64,000 nt of DNA from Brachycybe producta (lineage: Eukaryota > Arthropoda > Diplopoda > Playtdesmida > Andrognathidae): NCBI GenBank assembly GCA_036925085.1, contig JAUPFP010000009.1, positions 3,306,461 through 3,370,460 on the forward strand, in the 5' to 3' direction. Under the pieces are notes generated by a model that was given only the letters and a program-made list of their open reading frames with translations, did not search any database and was not told the DNA's origin. Positions 22,337 to 34,361 of the stretch are shown here, piece by piece. Both the position numbers and the translations under genes were made by a program. The stretch's first letter is position 1; the number at the start of each line of letters is the position of its first letter.

Positions 22337-23147
22337 GATAAATAAATATCATTGGCCCAGAAGCTTTATTCAAGTTTTCTATACAAAATCTCAAAATTGT
22401 TAAGTCAGAAACTCAATTTTATGGTGGTCAACTCAAAATGCAAAAAAAAAAGGGGAAGAAGAAAAAGGAATTTCCTAGTGTGTAAACATTTGAGAAGGGG
22501 GTGCAATTGTTTGTCTGTCCCATCTAGAGAGAGATAGGGGCCTACTGAGTTCGGATAAACGAGTTCCTTATAAAAATGTGTTTCATAATTTGCATAAATA
22601 TGATCATAGATGCCTATAAATAAACATACTGAATAGAAATATTAGAATGAAGAAGAAGGAGAGAGGAGGGGGGGAGAGAATAATAATACATGGGGGGGGG
22701 CAAATATGGAACATGGTAACAAAATATAAAAGTTTTCATTTTATTAAATCTATTGAAACAGTTGAAATTTATGTGTTTGGTTGTTAGATGTTATTTTTTA
22801 TTATTCAATTTTTTTTTTGGGAGGGAAGACATTTTTGAAGGTTGGGAGGTTAGGAAAGGGGGTGGGGTTTATGTGTATTAAGCTACAAGAAAAGAGAGAC
22901 GGGATTTTTTTTTTATTATTACTGGTGAAGCAAACAAGGAGGTCTGCCCTAGGTGCCACGCATAACTATGGGACCGCCTAATTTATGGGTCTTAATATTC
23001 TAGAATACATGACAGGGTACATCCATGTTGAATAGCCCATAGTGTGCTCTCACCCTGTCCCATTAATCTCGTCCACGTGACGAGCAATCGCCTTTGTCCG
23101 AGGAAAGAAACATTCCACTTTGGGACAGACCCATACAGGGAATTGAA
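22337..23147. other. Unclassified stretch, no gene seen
   Basis: G runs near 22690 and T/A runs. A GC-richer part at 22930-23140 shows no recognisable product. Confidence 0.3.
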
Positions 23148-23148
23148 A

Positions 23149-23241
<93 letters not shown>
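23148..23241. repeat. (CT)n with (TATC)n core
   Basis: About 94 bp of CT repeat interrupted by ctatctatctatct at about 23170-23186. Confidence 0.95.
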
Positions 23242-23242
<1 letters not shown>

Positions 23243-23639
23243 GTTGTGTCTATGTACAATTCTGCTAACAACGATGAAGGTTGGCGGTGGAGGCTAGTAT
23301 TCCCTCAGTTTAATAAACAAATGGTTACTAGTGGAAAGAAATGTGTCTTTCAATTCATACAATGGAGCGAACTGATGAGGGCCAAGCGTGCCGAGGCTCC
23401 GTGCTGGAGACCAAATTAACATCCTCCACTGTCAGTAGGCTTATACTCCAATCAAGAGCTAATTTTGCGCCTAAAACAAGAATAAAACCATCGCCCTCTA
23501 AATATTATCATTCTGGTTATTTTGCGCCATTATTTCTGTGCCCGAGTTTTGCGCCCGAGACAAGAATAAAACTGGCGCACTCTTTCTTAGACAAGGATAG
23601 AAAACAGGTGGAAAATTTCATGTTGTTGTCTTTAAATTA

Positions 23640-24040
23640 TTAAATTTATATCAAAATACATCATTTGCATATTATGCGAAGTAGACAAAATTGGAATAAC
23701 ATTTTTGGATTTATCCAAAAGACTCTCAAAGTTTGTTAGAAACTAGAAGAGGTATGAAGATGGTTAATGTCAGAAATGAAATTTTTTATGATGAGGTCTT
23801 TCAAAACTAAAATTTTTGAATTAAATATTAAAAAAATGCATCATTTGCATATTATGCAAAGTAGATAAAATTGCTATAAGATTTTTGTATTTGTCCAGAA
23901 GAAAGTTAAAATTTGTTAGAAACTAGAAACTTCAAAGGTGGAAGACAGAAGGATATTTTCATGATGATGTCTTTGAAAACTAAAATTATTGAATTAAATT
24001 TAAAAAAATACATCATTTGCATATTATGCAAAATAGATAT
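23640..24040 (+). repeat. ~175-bp tandem repeat, about 2.3 copies
   Basis: The word CATCATTTGCATATTATGC recurs at about 23659, 23839 and 24011, with aaactagaa in each unit. This is a tandem version of the dispersed family. Confidence 0.75.
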
Positions 24041-24889
24041 AAGAAAATGACGTCCAAAATTTCATATATTTTGTCCGAAATAAAAAGGTCGAAGACCTAA
24101 CAACAATAACTGGACCTTACAAATAAAAGTCCTTACAAACCCGACTAAACTTGTAGAAGTTCCTTTGAACAAAAAAAAAAGTTCCAGACACAATCGCAAG
24201 GTGCAGTGGGTAAATTCCCCCCCCCCCCAAAAAAAAATTCCACTAACACCAACCAACCACCTTTTTTTACTTTCACTTTTTGTTGTTCGGTGCTCTATGG
24301 TCATTTCTTAGGAGAGGACAGGGAAGAAGAAGGACGTTGAGGGGGGACAATGACCTCTCTCTCTCTCTTCCTTCTCCAGAAAAAAAGGGACCCATCCCAG
24401 ATAAAACCCAATGGGTCCTCCTTAATCGAATATTTTTGTTGTTTATTAAGTAAGAAGAGACTCCTCCATCCAGAGGCCACTAACCTTCTACCACTTCACT
24501 TGCCAACAAGTAAACACTGACAAAAAGGACCCAAAACCTTTTTGGCGTCCGATTACATCAGTGTCCTTCCCTCTTCTTCTCTCACCCTCCTCCTCCTCCT
24601 CCTCCTCCTCTATCCTACCCCCCCCCCTTTTCCGAATTTATCCTCCTCTCCCACACAAATGTGTTCCCGAATCCTCTATTGAAATTCAGGCGTTGCGTAG
24701 GACACGCGAACGACGCGTGGTATTATATTAAGAGAGTGGGAGGAGGTGAACTGACCCCCTCTAAATTCCTGAATGGGACAGGACCACCGAGTCCGAGGTT
24801 TGTATTTTTTTAAAGAATGAAAATCTATAAAGTGACAATGTCCTCTGTTTAAAATTGTGCAAATTTATGCAAATGGCTGAGGAACAATG
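24041..24889. other. Unclassified pyrimidine-rich stretch
   Basis: C runs near 24220, TCC repeats at 24583-24610 and a C run near 24620. No gene is supported. Confidence 0.35.
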
Positions 24890-25262
24890 AAATAAAACTT
24901 TTAAGTTGGTGTTTTACAAACTAGAAGAGTAATTTTATTATTCAAGTTTAAACAAAATCATCAAGAAATTCAAAAATTGGTCAATTTTTAAACTGTCTTT
25001 AAAAGTTCATTTTATTAAAAAGATATCAAAATGAAACTAGCCTTAAGCGATTCAGTGGCCTCTTCTAGCTTCTAAAAAAATTTGTATTTTTTCTTCAAAG
25101 TTGGTTTGAAAATGCTGGAGACTGTCCACATTTCTAAAGAAGTTTCTTAGCTTAAATTGGTTTGAAAATGTAAACGTCCCTGAAACGTTGGAATAATCTC
25201 ATTCTTGAGGAGAAAAATTAAGAGAAATCTGAAAAGTGTTTTAGAAACTAGAAGGATAGCTC
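24890..25262 (+). repeat. Dispersed aaactagaa family members
   Basis: Two diverged members, one near 24905 (acaaactagaagagtaa) and one near 25230 (ttttagaaactagaagg). They end just before the transposon at 25271. Confidence 0.45.
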
Positions 25263-25270
25263 ATTCAATA

Positions 25271-26088
25271 ACACTGGTCAACACTATTTTTGCTGACTTA
25301 TGTCCAAGACTTGTTTCTGACTAATTTTGGGGTTCTGAACTCAGATATCACATTGGTTTTTGCCCATCACGTCAAGTTTTTACACTATGCCATACCTCCA
25401 TTTGGATCAATCTCCATATAAAAGTACACGATTACAATGTTTTTCGTGGTGATGGCACATTCTTCCATCATGGATAAGTTTTTGTATGTAGGCCCTTTTT
25501 GGAGTGTTTAAATTCAGTTTTTTAACACTCCACCAGTAGTCTGCCATCATGTGGGTATCCCACCTTCCTTGGTATCGCTCCTCCATAGCTTTTATATCAT
25601 AATGGAACCTTTTGCCTTGCTCATCACTTATATAACCTAGATTTTCAGGAAATGTATCAAGATGACTGTTGAGAAAATGAACCTTTACTCTCATGTTGCA
25701 ACCCATGCTTCAACTCAGGGCTTGCACACTTTACGTGGAGTCCAAGACTTGTCCTGGTCTCCAAGTCTCACTTGAAAGTAAACCAACTGCACCTTCTTCA
25801 CAAAATTGCTAAAACTCATCCTTTGACTGGGTACAATGAAGCTTCCACATACATAACAAAATGTATCTAGACTATTCAAACACTTTCTTCTAGCAGCAGC
25901 CATTGCCTAAGTTACAATTACAACAGTTGATGAACAAAAACCTGAAAAATAAAACATGCCATAGAACAAAAACGGGACGTGCTGTGTAAAAACTGATTTT
26001 ATTTTTGAAATCAGCACCCCAAAATTACTTAAACACAAGTGTCAGATCTTAGTCAGCAGAAAAGAAGTGAAAAATTGTTGGCCAGTGT
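25271..26088 (-). mobile_element. DNA transposon with ~115-bp inverted ends carrying an orphan ORF
   Basis: Ends ACACTGGTCAACA and TGTTGGCCAGTGT. Inverted similarity continues inward through tgctgact, AATTTTGGGGT(T/G)CTGA and a TTTTTnCnC-GCACGTC-like block, roughly 115 bp per side. Flanks allow AATA or TAA as target duplication. Between the ends lie the two parts of the broken protein at 25407-25903, read on the minus strand. Superfamily is unresolved. Confidence 0.7.
25407..25903 (-). pseudogene. Internally deleted copy of a conserved orphan protein
   Basis: On the minus strand, 25903-25715 encodes a 62-residue N-terminal segment with FCYVCGSF and LGDQDKSWTPRKVCKP. Then 25706-25407 encodes 99 residues with HFLNSHLDTFPENLGYISDEQ, GKRFHYDIKAMEERYQGRW and MMADYWW. 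From memory these match the beginning and end of a multi-copy protein family of unknown function annotated in arthropod and other invertebrate genomes. The middle is missing: the N part stops at KVCKP, and the C part resumes 8 bp later in another frame. The Cys pairs in the N part suggest a zinc-binding module. It sits inside the inverted repeats at 25271-26088. Confidence 0.65.
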
Positions 26089-26101
26089 AATAATAGAAAA
26101 T

Positions 26102-26137
26102 GTACAGCATAGGACTGCAAGATTTGTTAAAGGTAAA
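26102..26137 (+). pseudogene. Tiny LINE reverse-transcriptase fragment
   Basis: Reads [12 protein letters not shown], close to the VQRRAARFVCGK segment of the LINE at 58719. Only about 12 codons are recognisable. Confidence 0.45.
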
Positions 26138-26163
26138 ATACATGTAATTTTGACCGTGTAACC

Positions 26164-26387
<224 letters not shown>

Positions 26388-26872
26388 GCCAGGTCTGTGT
26401 GTGTAACGTCGGAATTTATATAAATTTAAATGAATGAACTGCTTTTTTTTCTCAAGGTCAACTATATGTTGCACACTCCCCATCCAAGAACCCCATGGTA
26501 TTAAATTGGAGAGGGGAAAAGGTTGGAAAGTGTAGAGGGGAGAGAGAGAAAGAAAAGTGGAAGGGGAAAAGGTTGGAAAGTGTAGAGGGGGAGAGAGAAA
26601 CGTGGAGGGAGAAAAAAAGGGGAGGGGTGACTGAAATTGAAATGAAAGGAGTAAACAAGGAACAAACGACGCGCATGCGCACACCAGAGAAAATGGAAAA
26701 CTCATTTTCTCTTTCAAATATAAAAAGGGGAGGGGATAATAGTAGCAAAATTAAACTACAGTTTATCACAGGCAATTGTGCCCAGCATTAGAATTTCTTT
26801 TGCTCAGCTGTTTTATGAACGTCATCAATTTTCAGTTGGTTTGTTACTTGGTCTGATGGGTTGCCCCACTAG
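26388..26872 (+). mobile_element. Helitron-like element, copy 2, with variant 3' end
   Basis: Shares with copies 1 and 3 the ccaggtctgtgtgtg start, the aatttatataaattt segment, TTGCACACTCCCCATCCAAG, the GGGAGAGAG-rich block and GCATGCGCACA. It ends TGCCCCACTAG followed by T. Upstream of the end, 26771-26860 is foldback-MITE sequence (ACAGGCAATTGTGCCCAGCA, TTACTTGGTCTGATG) in place of the usual hairpin. Confidence 0.6.
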
Positions 26873-26880
26873 TTTTTAAT

Positions 26881-27420
26881 AATTAATGTATTATCACACA
26901 TAATAATGGTATTTTCACACAAAATAATGGTATTTTCATATAAAACCTAATGGAGTAATGGTATTTTCACACAAAATAATGGTATTTTCACACAAAATGA
27001 TGGTATTTTCACACGAAATATTGGTATTTTCACACAAAATAATGGTATTTTCACATCAAATAATTGTATTTTCACACAAAATGATGGTATTTTCACACAA
27101 AATGAGGGTATTTTCACACGAAATAATGGTATTTTCACACAAAATGATGGTATTTTCACACAAAATGATGGTATTTTCACACGAAATAATGGTATTTTCA
27201 CACAAAATAATGGTATTTTCACATCAAATAATTGTATTTTCACACAAAATGATGGTATTTTCACACAAAATGATGGTATTTTCACACGAAATAATGGTAT
27301 TTTCACACAAAATAATGGTATTTTCACACAAAATAGGTCTATTTGTATTTTTTCACAAAAAATAGGTCTAATTGCATTTTCACAAAAAAATAATTGTATT
27401 TTCACACAAAATAAGCCTAT
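26881..27420 (+). repeat. 21-bp minisatellite, about 25 copies
   Basis: Unit ATAATGGTATTTTCACACAAA with variants (GATGG, CACGAAAT, CACATCAAAT). It starts 9 bp after the CTAG end of the Helitron-like element. Long frames on both strands result from the period of 21. Confidence 0.95.
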
Positions 27421-28943
27421 TTTCTTCTTCTTAAGACGATTCTCTCTATATATGCAAAATGCTGGGCAATGCAAAATGTAAAAATTGAACAGCCATATTT
27501 CACGAAATTTTCCAAACCAAGTGAATTTCTCGCCACCATCTTGTCATATTTTCTAAAATTAATAACAGGCAAATAAAAAAATGAAATATTTTCATACAAT
27601 TTGGCTCTTTAGTGCCTAATCAATCTAATTATAAAGACATCAGAAGTGCAAACAGATGTAATAAAGAATGAAATTCATGATAACACATTAAATATGATAG
27701 TTTTTTTTTATATTTTTCATAAAATTATGATTTTTTTTTTATTTGCATAAACAGAACAATTTTCTCGTTAACATTGCAAGAATTTTAAATCTAAACGTTT
27801 TGTGATTCAGTTTGTTAACAAAAAAAAAGGAAGTGAAACCAATTCAACCCTTTTTTTTCATGTTACTGAATGCTTTTTTTTATTATTATTTGTTATAATA
27901 TGAGCCCTTTTTTAAGGAATGAGGTTGGTAAATATCCGTATAGTGTTTGGTGGTGTGCCTGTCGTGGTAAGGAGGTGGCCGAGGATCACTGGGAATCAAC
28001 AGTTTTGAGTTCTCTACGCGGCGCGTGGGTGCGCACTGTTTGAAACGGGCGGGGTGGGTGGGGGATAAGGAGACTGGTATAGTGGGTATTAGGGAGAAAC
28101 CCCATAACTAACTTTTCCTTCCGTCCTTATATATATTGGGGGGGGGAAACTATGGGCACATACTGTCACATGGACACATACACACGCACGCTCCTTGGCG
28201 TCCGGTTCCTATTCTATTGAAATATGAAAGAAAAACTGTGCAGTGAAACCATTGCAATTTCAAATGTGTCCCCTCTAAATCCCCCCTCTTATTCTTCTCT
28301 ATATGAAGTTTCATTCAGATTCTATTCTGTTATCACATTTTTGAAGGGAGGGAGGGAGGGGGTTGAGGAGGATGAGGACATAACTAAAAAGAGGAAGGCA
28401 AAAATGATTTTTTTGAAATGTCCTGTGTAGTAGGCCTAGTAGTAGTAGTAGTAGTACTAGTAGTTGTAGCCTATATTATACTCTCTACAGCCCCCTCTAT
28501 CTTTATACACCTCCTGCTTCCGTCCCAAGTGTCGTTTTTTCTCATAAAGGGGGGGGGAAGGTTTAGTTGCCCAAATTTTCTTATGTAAAGGGCCACATGA
28601 TTCTAAATTAAAATACAGAATCATCTTGCCCAGGACTGCACAACTAGGTTGAGGGTGAGAGCCATATTACTCCCCACAAAATTCGCCACGGGGCCGCAAG
28701 TGTATGTTTCGGGGTGATACTTTATTAAGAAGTGATTAATTAAACAGAAATAATTTAACTATTTATATTTTATGAGGGGGTGAGAGCGACCCTGGCTAAT
28801 GACAAAAAACGAGCGCAGCGAGCTAAAAAAAATTTATTTCTCAGTTTTATTAGGTTTAAGGAGCGAAGCGAGGGGTGCAAGCGCTCCCTTGCCAGTAATT
28901 GTGGCAAAACTTATGTATGCCAGTAAATATTTTTAAGGATGTC
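27421..28943. other. Unclassified stretch, no gene seen
   Basis: T-runs to 27900, a GC-richer segment at 27950-28060, a (TAG)n tract at 28436-28463, and an unplaced GC-richer block at 28620-28900 with gagcgcagcgag and gagcgaagcgag words. Nothing recognised as coding. Confidence 0.35.
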
Positions 28944-28946
28944 TTA

Positions 28947-29248
28947 TGCCTAGTACATACCTGATAATTTAAATGCATTTAAATAATAAATGTGTTCTAC
29001 AGAGCCCTGTGAAGGACAAACAAACAATATGTCAAATTCCATTTATTCAGTTCATAATCTGAAAATATTGAGATTAATACTTAAATATAAAATATAAAAA
29101 CTATAGACAAAATATTGATTTAGTATTTCAATTTAAAATATCAATAATAAAGTCAATTGTTATTTGGTGTTCATGTCCTTAACTGGATTCCGTATAATTC
29201 ACCTAAACACATTTAATTTGAATTCATTTAACTCATGTGTCTACTACC
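28947..29248 (-). mobile_element. Family P MITE, copy 7
   Basis: About 302 bp, starting TGCCTAGTACATACCTGATA after TTA (28944-28946); TTA also follows the decayed far end at 29249-29251. Confidence 0.8.
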
Positions 29249-29251
29249 TTA

Positions 29252-29998
29252 TACAATGCCCCTGAAAAGATCATCTCGGAAAAGTTTTTGAAACGACTTT
29301 TAAGAAAAATTGAAAGTGTTTTAGAAACTAGAATAGCAAATTATTAATGAATTTGCATAAGGACTGATTTACCACTTTTGAAAGTAACATTTTAAGGGTT
29401 CAGTTAGTTTGAGGGTTCAGTTAGGTCATTTGAAGATGGCTCGCGTGCCACACAGGTTGAATACCTTTCTGGTTCAATTTCTACCTAGGAAATTCACCTT
29501 TTCAACATATTATAGTGGGCCCTATATAAGCATCCTAATAATAATTCTATCCTATGCATCTCTCAGCTTCCTCCCTTCTTACTCTCAGTCCCCTTGGCTC
29601 TTTTGTTAAATTTTTGAACCCCCCCCCCCCCCCCCCCCCACCTTTTATTCTCAGGGAAACTGTTCTAGAACTCTAGGTTTTAGCTCTCCGAAACTCTGTC
29701 CCGTACATTTGAGGTTTCTTCTTCTTCCTTCCTGCCCTTCCCAACCTCCCCCCCCCCCTTTTTTTTGGCTAGTTCGTTCCCCTCAATTTTATGCAGACAT
29801 TATAATTTTTCATGCTTTTTGGAAGCTTCAAATATATATTTATTGCAATAGCATAAATCTTTGAGTCAACTATACATTTCAGTTAAAAAGAAAATTGGAA
29901 ATTAATTCAGACATAATGTCTGTGAATAATTTATAATTATTTTTTATATTTTTCTGAATTTTTTTTTTTTGCTTCTTAAAATCGCTAAAAAGAAATCC
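29252..29998. other. Spacer with aaactagaa member and a 21-bp poly-C
   Basis: A dispersed-family member lies at 29268-29400 and a run of 21 C at 29619-29639. The remainder is AT-rich. Confidence 0.4.
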
Positions 29999-30630
29999 TT
30001 CAGTGTGTTGAGTCGTTACTCAAAGTTTTTTAAGTTTTTTTGAGACTTGTAAAATTACAAAATTACCCTCAATTGGTATTGAGTAGATGCTCAAAGTTTG
30101 CAGTTTTTTAAGGTTGTGAAATTGCAGAAATACACTCAAATGTTGTTTATTCTCAATGTTTTATTTTAGTTTAGTTATTTTGGTTTAGAAAATTTCAAAA
30201 ATGCCCTCTAGGGTTGAGTATCCAGTCAAATTACAAAAAATAACATATGTTTATTTTGAGGGTCTATTCTCAACTTTTTATGAGTTTAACTATCAAGTGT
30301 TGAGTAGTTACTCAACTTACTCAAAGTTTTTAGTTTTTTGTTTCTAAAACTGCGGAAATACCCTCAAATGTTAGTTTTTTTTTTCTCAATGTATTGAGTT
30401 TTATTTTGTTTTATAAAACTCTCAAAATATTCTCAAATGTTGAGTAACCACTCGAATTGTAAAAAAAAAATTTCTTTTTATATATATTCATTTTGAGTGT
30501 GTATCCTCAACTTTTTAAGAGGTGAATTATGAAGGGTTCAGGTTAACTCTCAAGTAGGCCTAATGAATATTTTTCTCTCTACTGTTCAAACCCTCAAGTG
30601 TTGAAAAGGTTAATTTCCAAATGTTGATAC
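29999..30630 (+). repeat. Degenerate repeat rich in gttgagtanttactca words
   Basis: Words such as ttgagtagttactca, ccctcaaatgttgag and aaattgcagaaatac recur about every 110-130 bp with heavy drift. Confidence 0.5.
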
Positions 30631-30649
30631 TTAAACCAAGGATTGTTTT

Positions 30650-31085
30650 TTTTTAAATCAAATGTTTCATTAAATAATTTTAAAATTTTTCATTAAATAA
30701 TTTTAAAAATTTTTCATTCAATAATTTTAAAATTTTTCATTCAATAATTTTAAAAATTTTCATTAAATAATTTTAAAAATTGTCATTAAATAATTTTCAA
30801 ATTTCTCATTAAATATTTGTAAAAAAATTCATTAAATAATTTTAAAAAAATCATTATATAATTTTAAAATATTTGATTAAATAATTTTAAAATTTTTCAT
30901 TAAATAATTTTAAAATTTTTCATTAATTTTAAAAATTTTCATTAATTATTAAAAATTTTCATGAAATAATTTTAAAAAATTTCATCAAATAATTTTAAAA
31001 TTTTTCATTAAATAATTTTAAAAATTTTCATTAAATAATTTTAAAGTTTTTCATTAATTTTAAAATTTTTTATTAAATAAAAATG
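30650..31085 (+). repeat. 22-23-bp AT minisatellite, about 19 copies
   Basis: Unit close to CATTAAATAATTTTAAAATT plus TTT, with length changes of 1-2 bp and some shortened units. Confidence 0.9.
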
Positions 31086-31912
31086 CAATTATAAGTATTT
31101 TTTTTAAAAGTTATTCAGTTATTAAGAGTTAATTAACCCTCAAGGTTTTAATAGAATAAATTTAACTTGGGATAAGATTTTAACAAAATGGCGCCAAAAT
31201 TCAAAAGCTTTTTGTTATTGAACAATTTGAATTTATCCCAGGAGGAAAAATTCACAAGTGAATAAAGAGGATAAGGAATAACAATGCATAGAAAGAGTAA
31301 GGGATGGATGAATGATGTACAATGCCAATTGCGCCCTCTATGAATACCCTCTGACACTATAGACATCCATAACTCAAAAATATTGTCATTATGACGTCAT
31401 CGAGTATGAACCTAATACTTGACAATCGAGAAACTACTTTGAAGGCAGGGAACACACCTAAATTTACGTTTGTCATCATTGAGAAATCTTGGCGAAAAAA
31501 CACTTATCTTGTCTTTCCAAGGGATAAAGGAGGGGTTAAAACTCCTTCCTTCTCTTTACCACTTGTCTCTCAAGTAGTGTCCACTGTGTGTACCTGGACA
31601 CCAGAGGCTACTTGAAAAATCTCATAATCTCATGCCTCTCTTCAACTCTATTCAATTTGAATGGTACTAACTAAACATACCAAAAAAAAAATCTTTCCTG
31701 GGTTTTAGTAGGGATTTATCTTGTTCTGTTTACTTTACATTGAACTTCTATTGAAAAACATAAATAAAATCTATATAGTTCTGGCCATCCTTAGTTATGT
31801 ATTAGATCGAGCGCCCTCTAGCTACAGCAGTTGATGGTTCAGATGGCTTTCTTTATTAGCTAAATAGATAACTTATTGAAAATGAAAAAAGTTAAATTTC
31901 ATTACCAGTAAC
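31086..31912. other. Unclassified stretch, no gene seen
   Basis: Mixed-composition DNA. Frames at 31148-31366 and 31391-31615 have no recognised domain. Confidence 0.3.
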
Positions 31913-31915
31913 TAA

Positions 31916-32796
31916 TACCTTATTTCAACTGCAAAAATTAACTGCAGTTAGATTACCAAGGTTATAGTGAACTGCAGACAAGATAGACGTGGTACTGTTG
32001 TGTGTTTCCATTTAAAAGAGATTTTGCCTGTGCACAGTGTTAAATGATTGTGTCACTTCCTGTTAAACAGTAGTACCATTTTTGTAAAATGTCCACTCAT
32101 TTAGGCAAACCGTGACTGCTCTCACTGTCTGTCATGTCGTTTGTAGGCTAAATTTCGTTGAATATAGGAAGTGACATATTTAACCATTCAATAATGTGGT
32201 TAATCTTATCGTGTCATTTCAGTTAACTCTATTGTTCATAAATTTAACCATTCAATAATGTGCTTAACCACATTTGTGTCAATGCAGTTAACTCCATTGT
32301 TCATAAATTTAACCATTCAATAATGTGGTTAACCACATTGTGTTAATGCAGTTAACTCCATTGTTCAGAAATGTAACCATTCAATAATGTGGTTAACCAC
32401 ATTTGTGTCAATGCAGTTAACTCCATTGTTCATAAATTTATCCATTCAATAATGTGGTTAATCACATTTGTGTCAATGCAGTTAACTCTATTGTTCATAA
32501 ATTTAACCGTTCAATAATGTGGTTAACCACATTTGTGTCAATGCAGTTAACTCCATTGTTCATAAATTTAACCATTCAATAATGTGGTTAACCACATTTG
32601 TGTCAATGCAGTTAACTCCATTGTTCATAAATTTAACCATTCAATAATGTGGTTAATCACATTTGTGTCAATGCAGTTCAGTCCATTGTTCAAAAATTTA
32701 ACTATGGTTAATGTAACCACATTTGGTTTCCACTAGAAAATTAACTGTGGTTACCTTTTTAAATGCAGTTAACTTTTGTAGTGGGAAAACGAGGTA
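31916..32796. mobile_element. PIF/Harbinger-like MITE with 65-bp minisatellite core
   Basis: Ends TACCTTATTTCAACTGCAAA and (complement) TACCTCGTTTTCCCACTACA, flanked by TAA at 31913-31915 and 32797-32799. Ends and target site resemble family P and the CCTTGTTTCCACT foldbacks at 33571-35378. Confidence 0.65.
32180..32705 (+). repeat. 65-bp minisatellite, about 8 copies
   Basis: Unit starts CCATTCAATAATGTGGTTAA and includes CAATGCAGTTAACTCCATTG. Copies begin about every 64-65 bp from 32184 to 32639 and are highly similar, so expansion is fairly recent. Confidence 0.95.
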
Positions 32797-33071
32797 TAAG
32801 GAAAAACTAGGAACAGTAACCGAAACATTCTATAGTATTTTCATGTTGATATCTTTTAAAATTAAACTTTTTATAGACAACAATAAAAAAACATCATTTT
32901 TTAACAAACTGACATTTTGGAAAATTATCAACATGAATTCAATTCATTTCAACTGAGGACACCTCAGTACAGTCCAGAAAACCACGTGGCAGAAGAGGGA
33001 TAATTCCCAGTCCGTAAATGGTTGTTATTTAGACAGAGTTTAAACAATGTAAATTTATAATTCATTGTTAA

Positions 33072-33563
33072 GGCTCGCATACACGACGACACCCAAAGGT
33101 GACACTTGTGTCTAGAGCAGTGTCTGTACTGTCTACACACACTGCAATTTTTGATGCTAGAGCAGTGTCGTACACCCGTGTCTAGATCAAGTGTCAACAA
33201 AAAGTGTCGCATCTGTCTACAACATGTCTCTAGGCTTCAAGTAGAGTTCAGCAGCTAGATTGAAGGTCTGAATCAGTCAATGTGGACTAAGGTTCATTCG
33301 GTCTTTTGTGTTGCTGCTGCTGGTTATGATTTGTATGGTGGTAATGGCTATTGAATGTCGACACTGGCAAAAAATTTCCAGAAAACTGGAAACTAACTAG
33401 AGTAGTTTACGACATTAAATTCGAGCTGTCTACACCAGAATTGCATCTAGACTGCGGACACTGCAACTTAGTCTAGAGACACCAGTTTAGGTGCTTTACA
33501 CACACAGACACTTAAGTGTATACACTTGCTCTAGACACAAAAGTGTCGTCGTGTAAACGATGC
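33072..33563. mobile_element. TTAA-flanked MITE with ACACGACGACAC ends
   Basis: A 492-bp element: left GGCTCGCATACACGACGACA, right complement GCATCGTTTACACGACGACA, flanked by TTAA at 33068-33071 and 33564-33567. The interior repeats gtgtctagagcag-like words in both orientations. Confidence 0.7.
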
Positions 33564-33570
33564 TTAAGGT

Positions 33571-33755
33571 ATTATTCCTATTGGGGTGAAAATTTTAACT
33601 TTTCGAAAATTTCAACTGGTGAAAAATGGAAAACAATTGGGCCTCTCGCCTATTCACTGTCATAGGCGAAGGCCACAGTGTGTTCCATTTTTCACTCGTT
33701 GAAATCTTCAAAAAGTTCAAATTTTTGCACAAGTGGAAACAAGGCATAAAATGGT
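33571..33755. mobile_element. CCTTGTTTCCACT foldback, copy 1
   Basis: About 185 bp. The arms contain AATTTCAACTGGTGAAAAATG and its complement, an inner TCATAGGCGAAGGCCACAGT, and outer ends ggtatt/ctattggggtg and GTGGAAACAAGGCAT. Two further copies follow within 1.8 kb. Confidence 0.65.
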
Positions 33756-34350
33756 AATCTTTTCTTAGTAAAAGCCAATATTATTTAAAGGTTTCATAAC
33801 ACAAGGTGATTATAGAGATGTCAGTTATACAGTTAGTTACTGTATAAAGGGGGTGGGGGGAGGAAGGAAAGAAGACAAAATCTGGATTTTTTTTACCACT
33901 TTTAGAAGCTGTTTTTTATGGGGTTGACTCCCTTGTTATTTACAACAATATCACTTTTTAGTTTAAAAAATGTAGATGGGAGGGTGGATTTCTTGGGGGG
34001 TTTTTTTGTTGAAAAGGGGAGAAAAACTTTGAAGAATTTCTTGGCTGCCAATCTTTTTTTTTTTAATAAAAAAAAATAACAATTGGTTTATTAAAAAAAA
34101 TAACTTAGTTTTTATGCAAATGAAGTAAAATATGTTGTTGAGGAATCTAATATTGTTTTGTCATTGAAAATCTTGTTGTACTAATATTTCAATTAAAAAA
34201 AGATTCCAAATGGCAAAGGTTAATAATTTATCAATGTTTCTGTCACAATTGTAAACGTTTCAAATTTTTGGATTCTGGTAATTTTTTTTTCGTGGACAAA
34301 ATGATTGAAAACTGCATTAAGAAACGGGGAGCCCCCTTGCAGAGAGGACT
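33756..34350. other. Unclassified AT-rich stretch
   Basis: G run near 33853 and long T/A runs. No gene is seen. Confidence 0.3.
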
Positions 34351-34361
34351 TTTGCAAAAAA

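Noticed and set aside
23341-23643. 100-residue open frame with a duplicated FAP(K/E)TRIK word
   Set aside because: The duplication is a small nucleotide repeat; no domain, no splice or promoter signals, and composition is like the surroundings.
26947-27474. 175-residue Cys/Val/Lys/Ile-Pro repeat frame (minus) and 135-residue frame (plus)
   Set aside because: Both strands of a 21-bp minisatellite stay open because 21 is a multiple of 3; no start context or domain.
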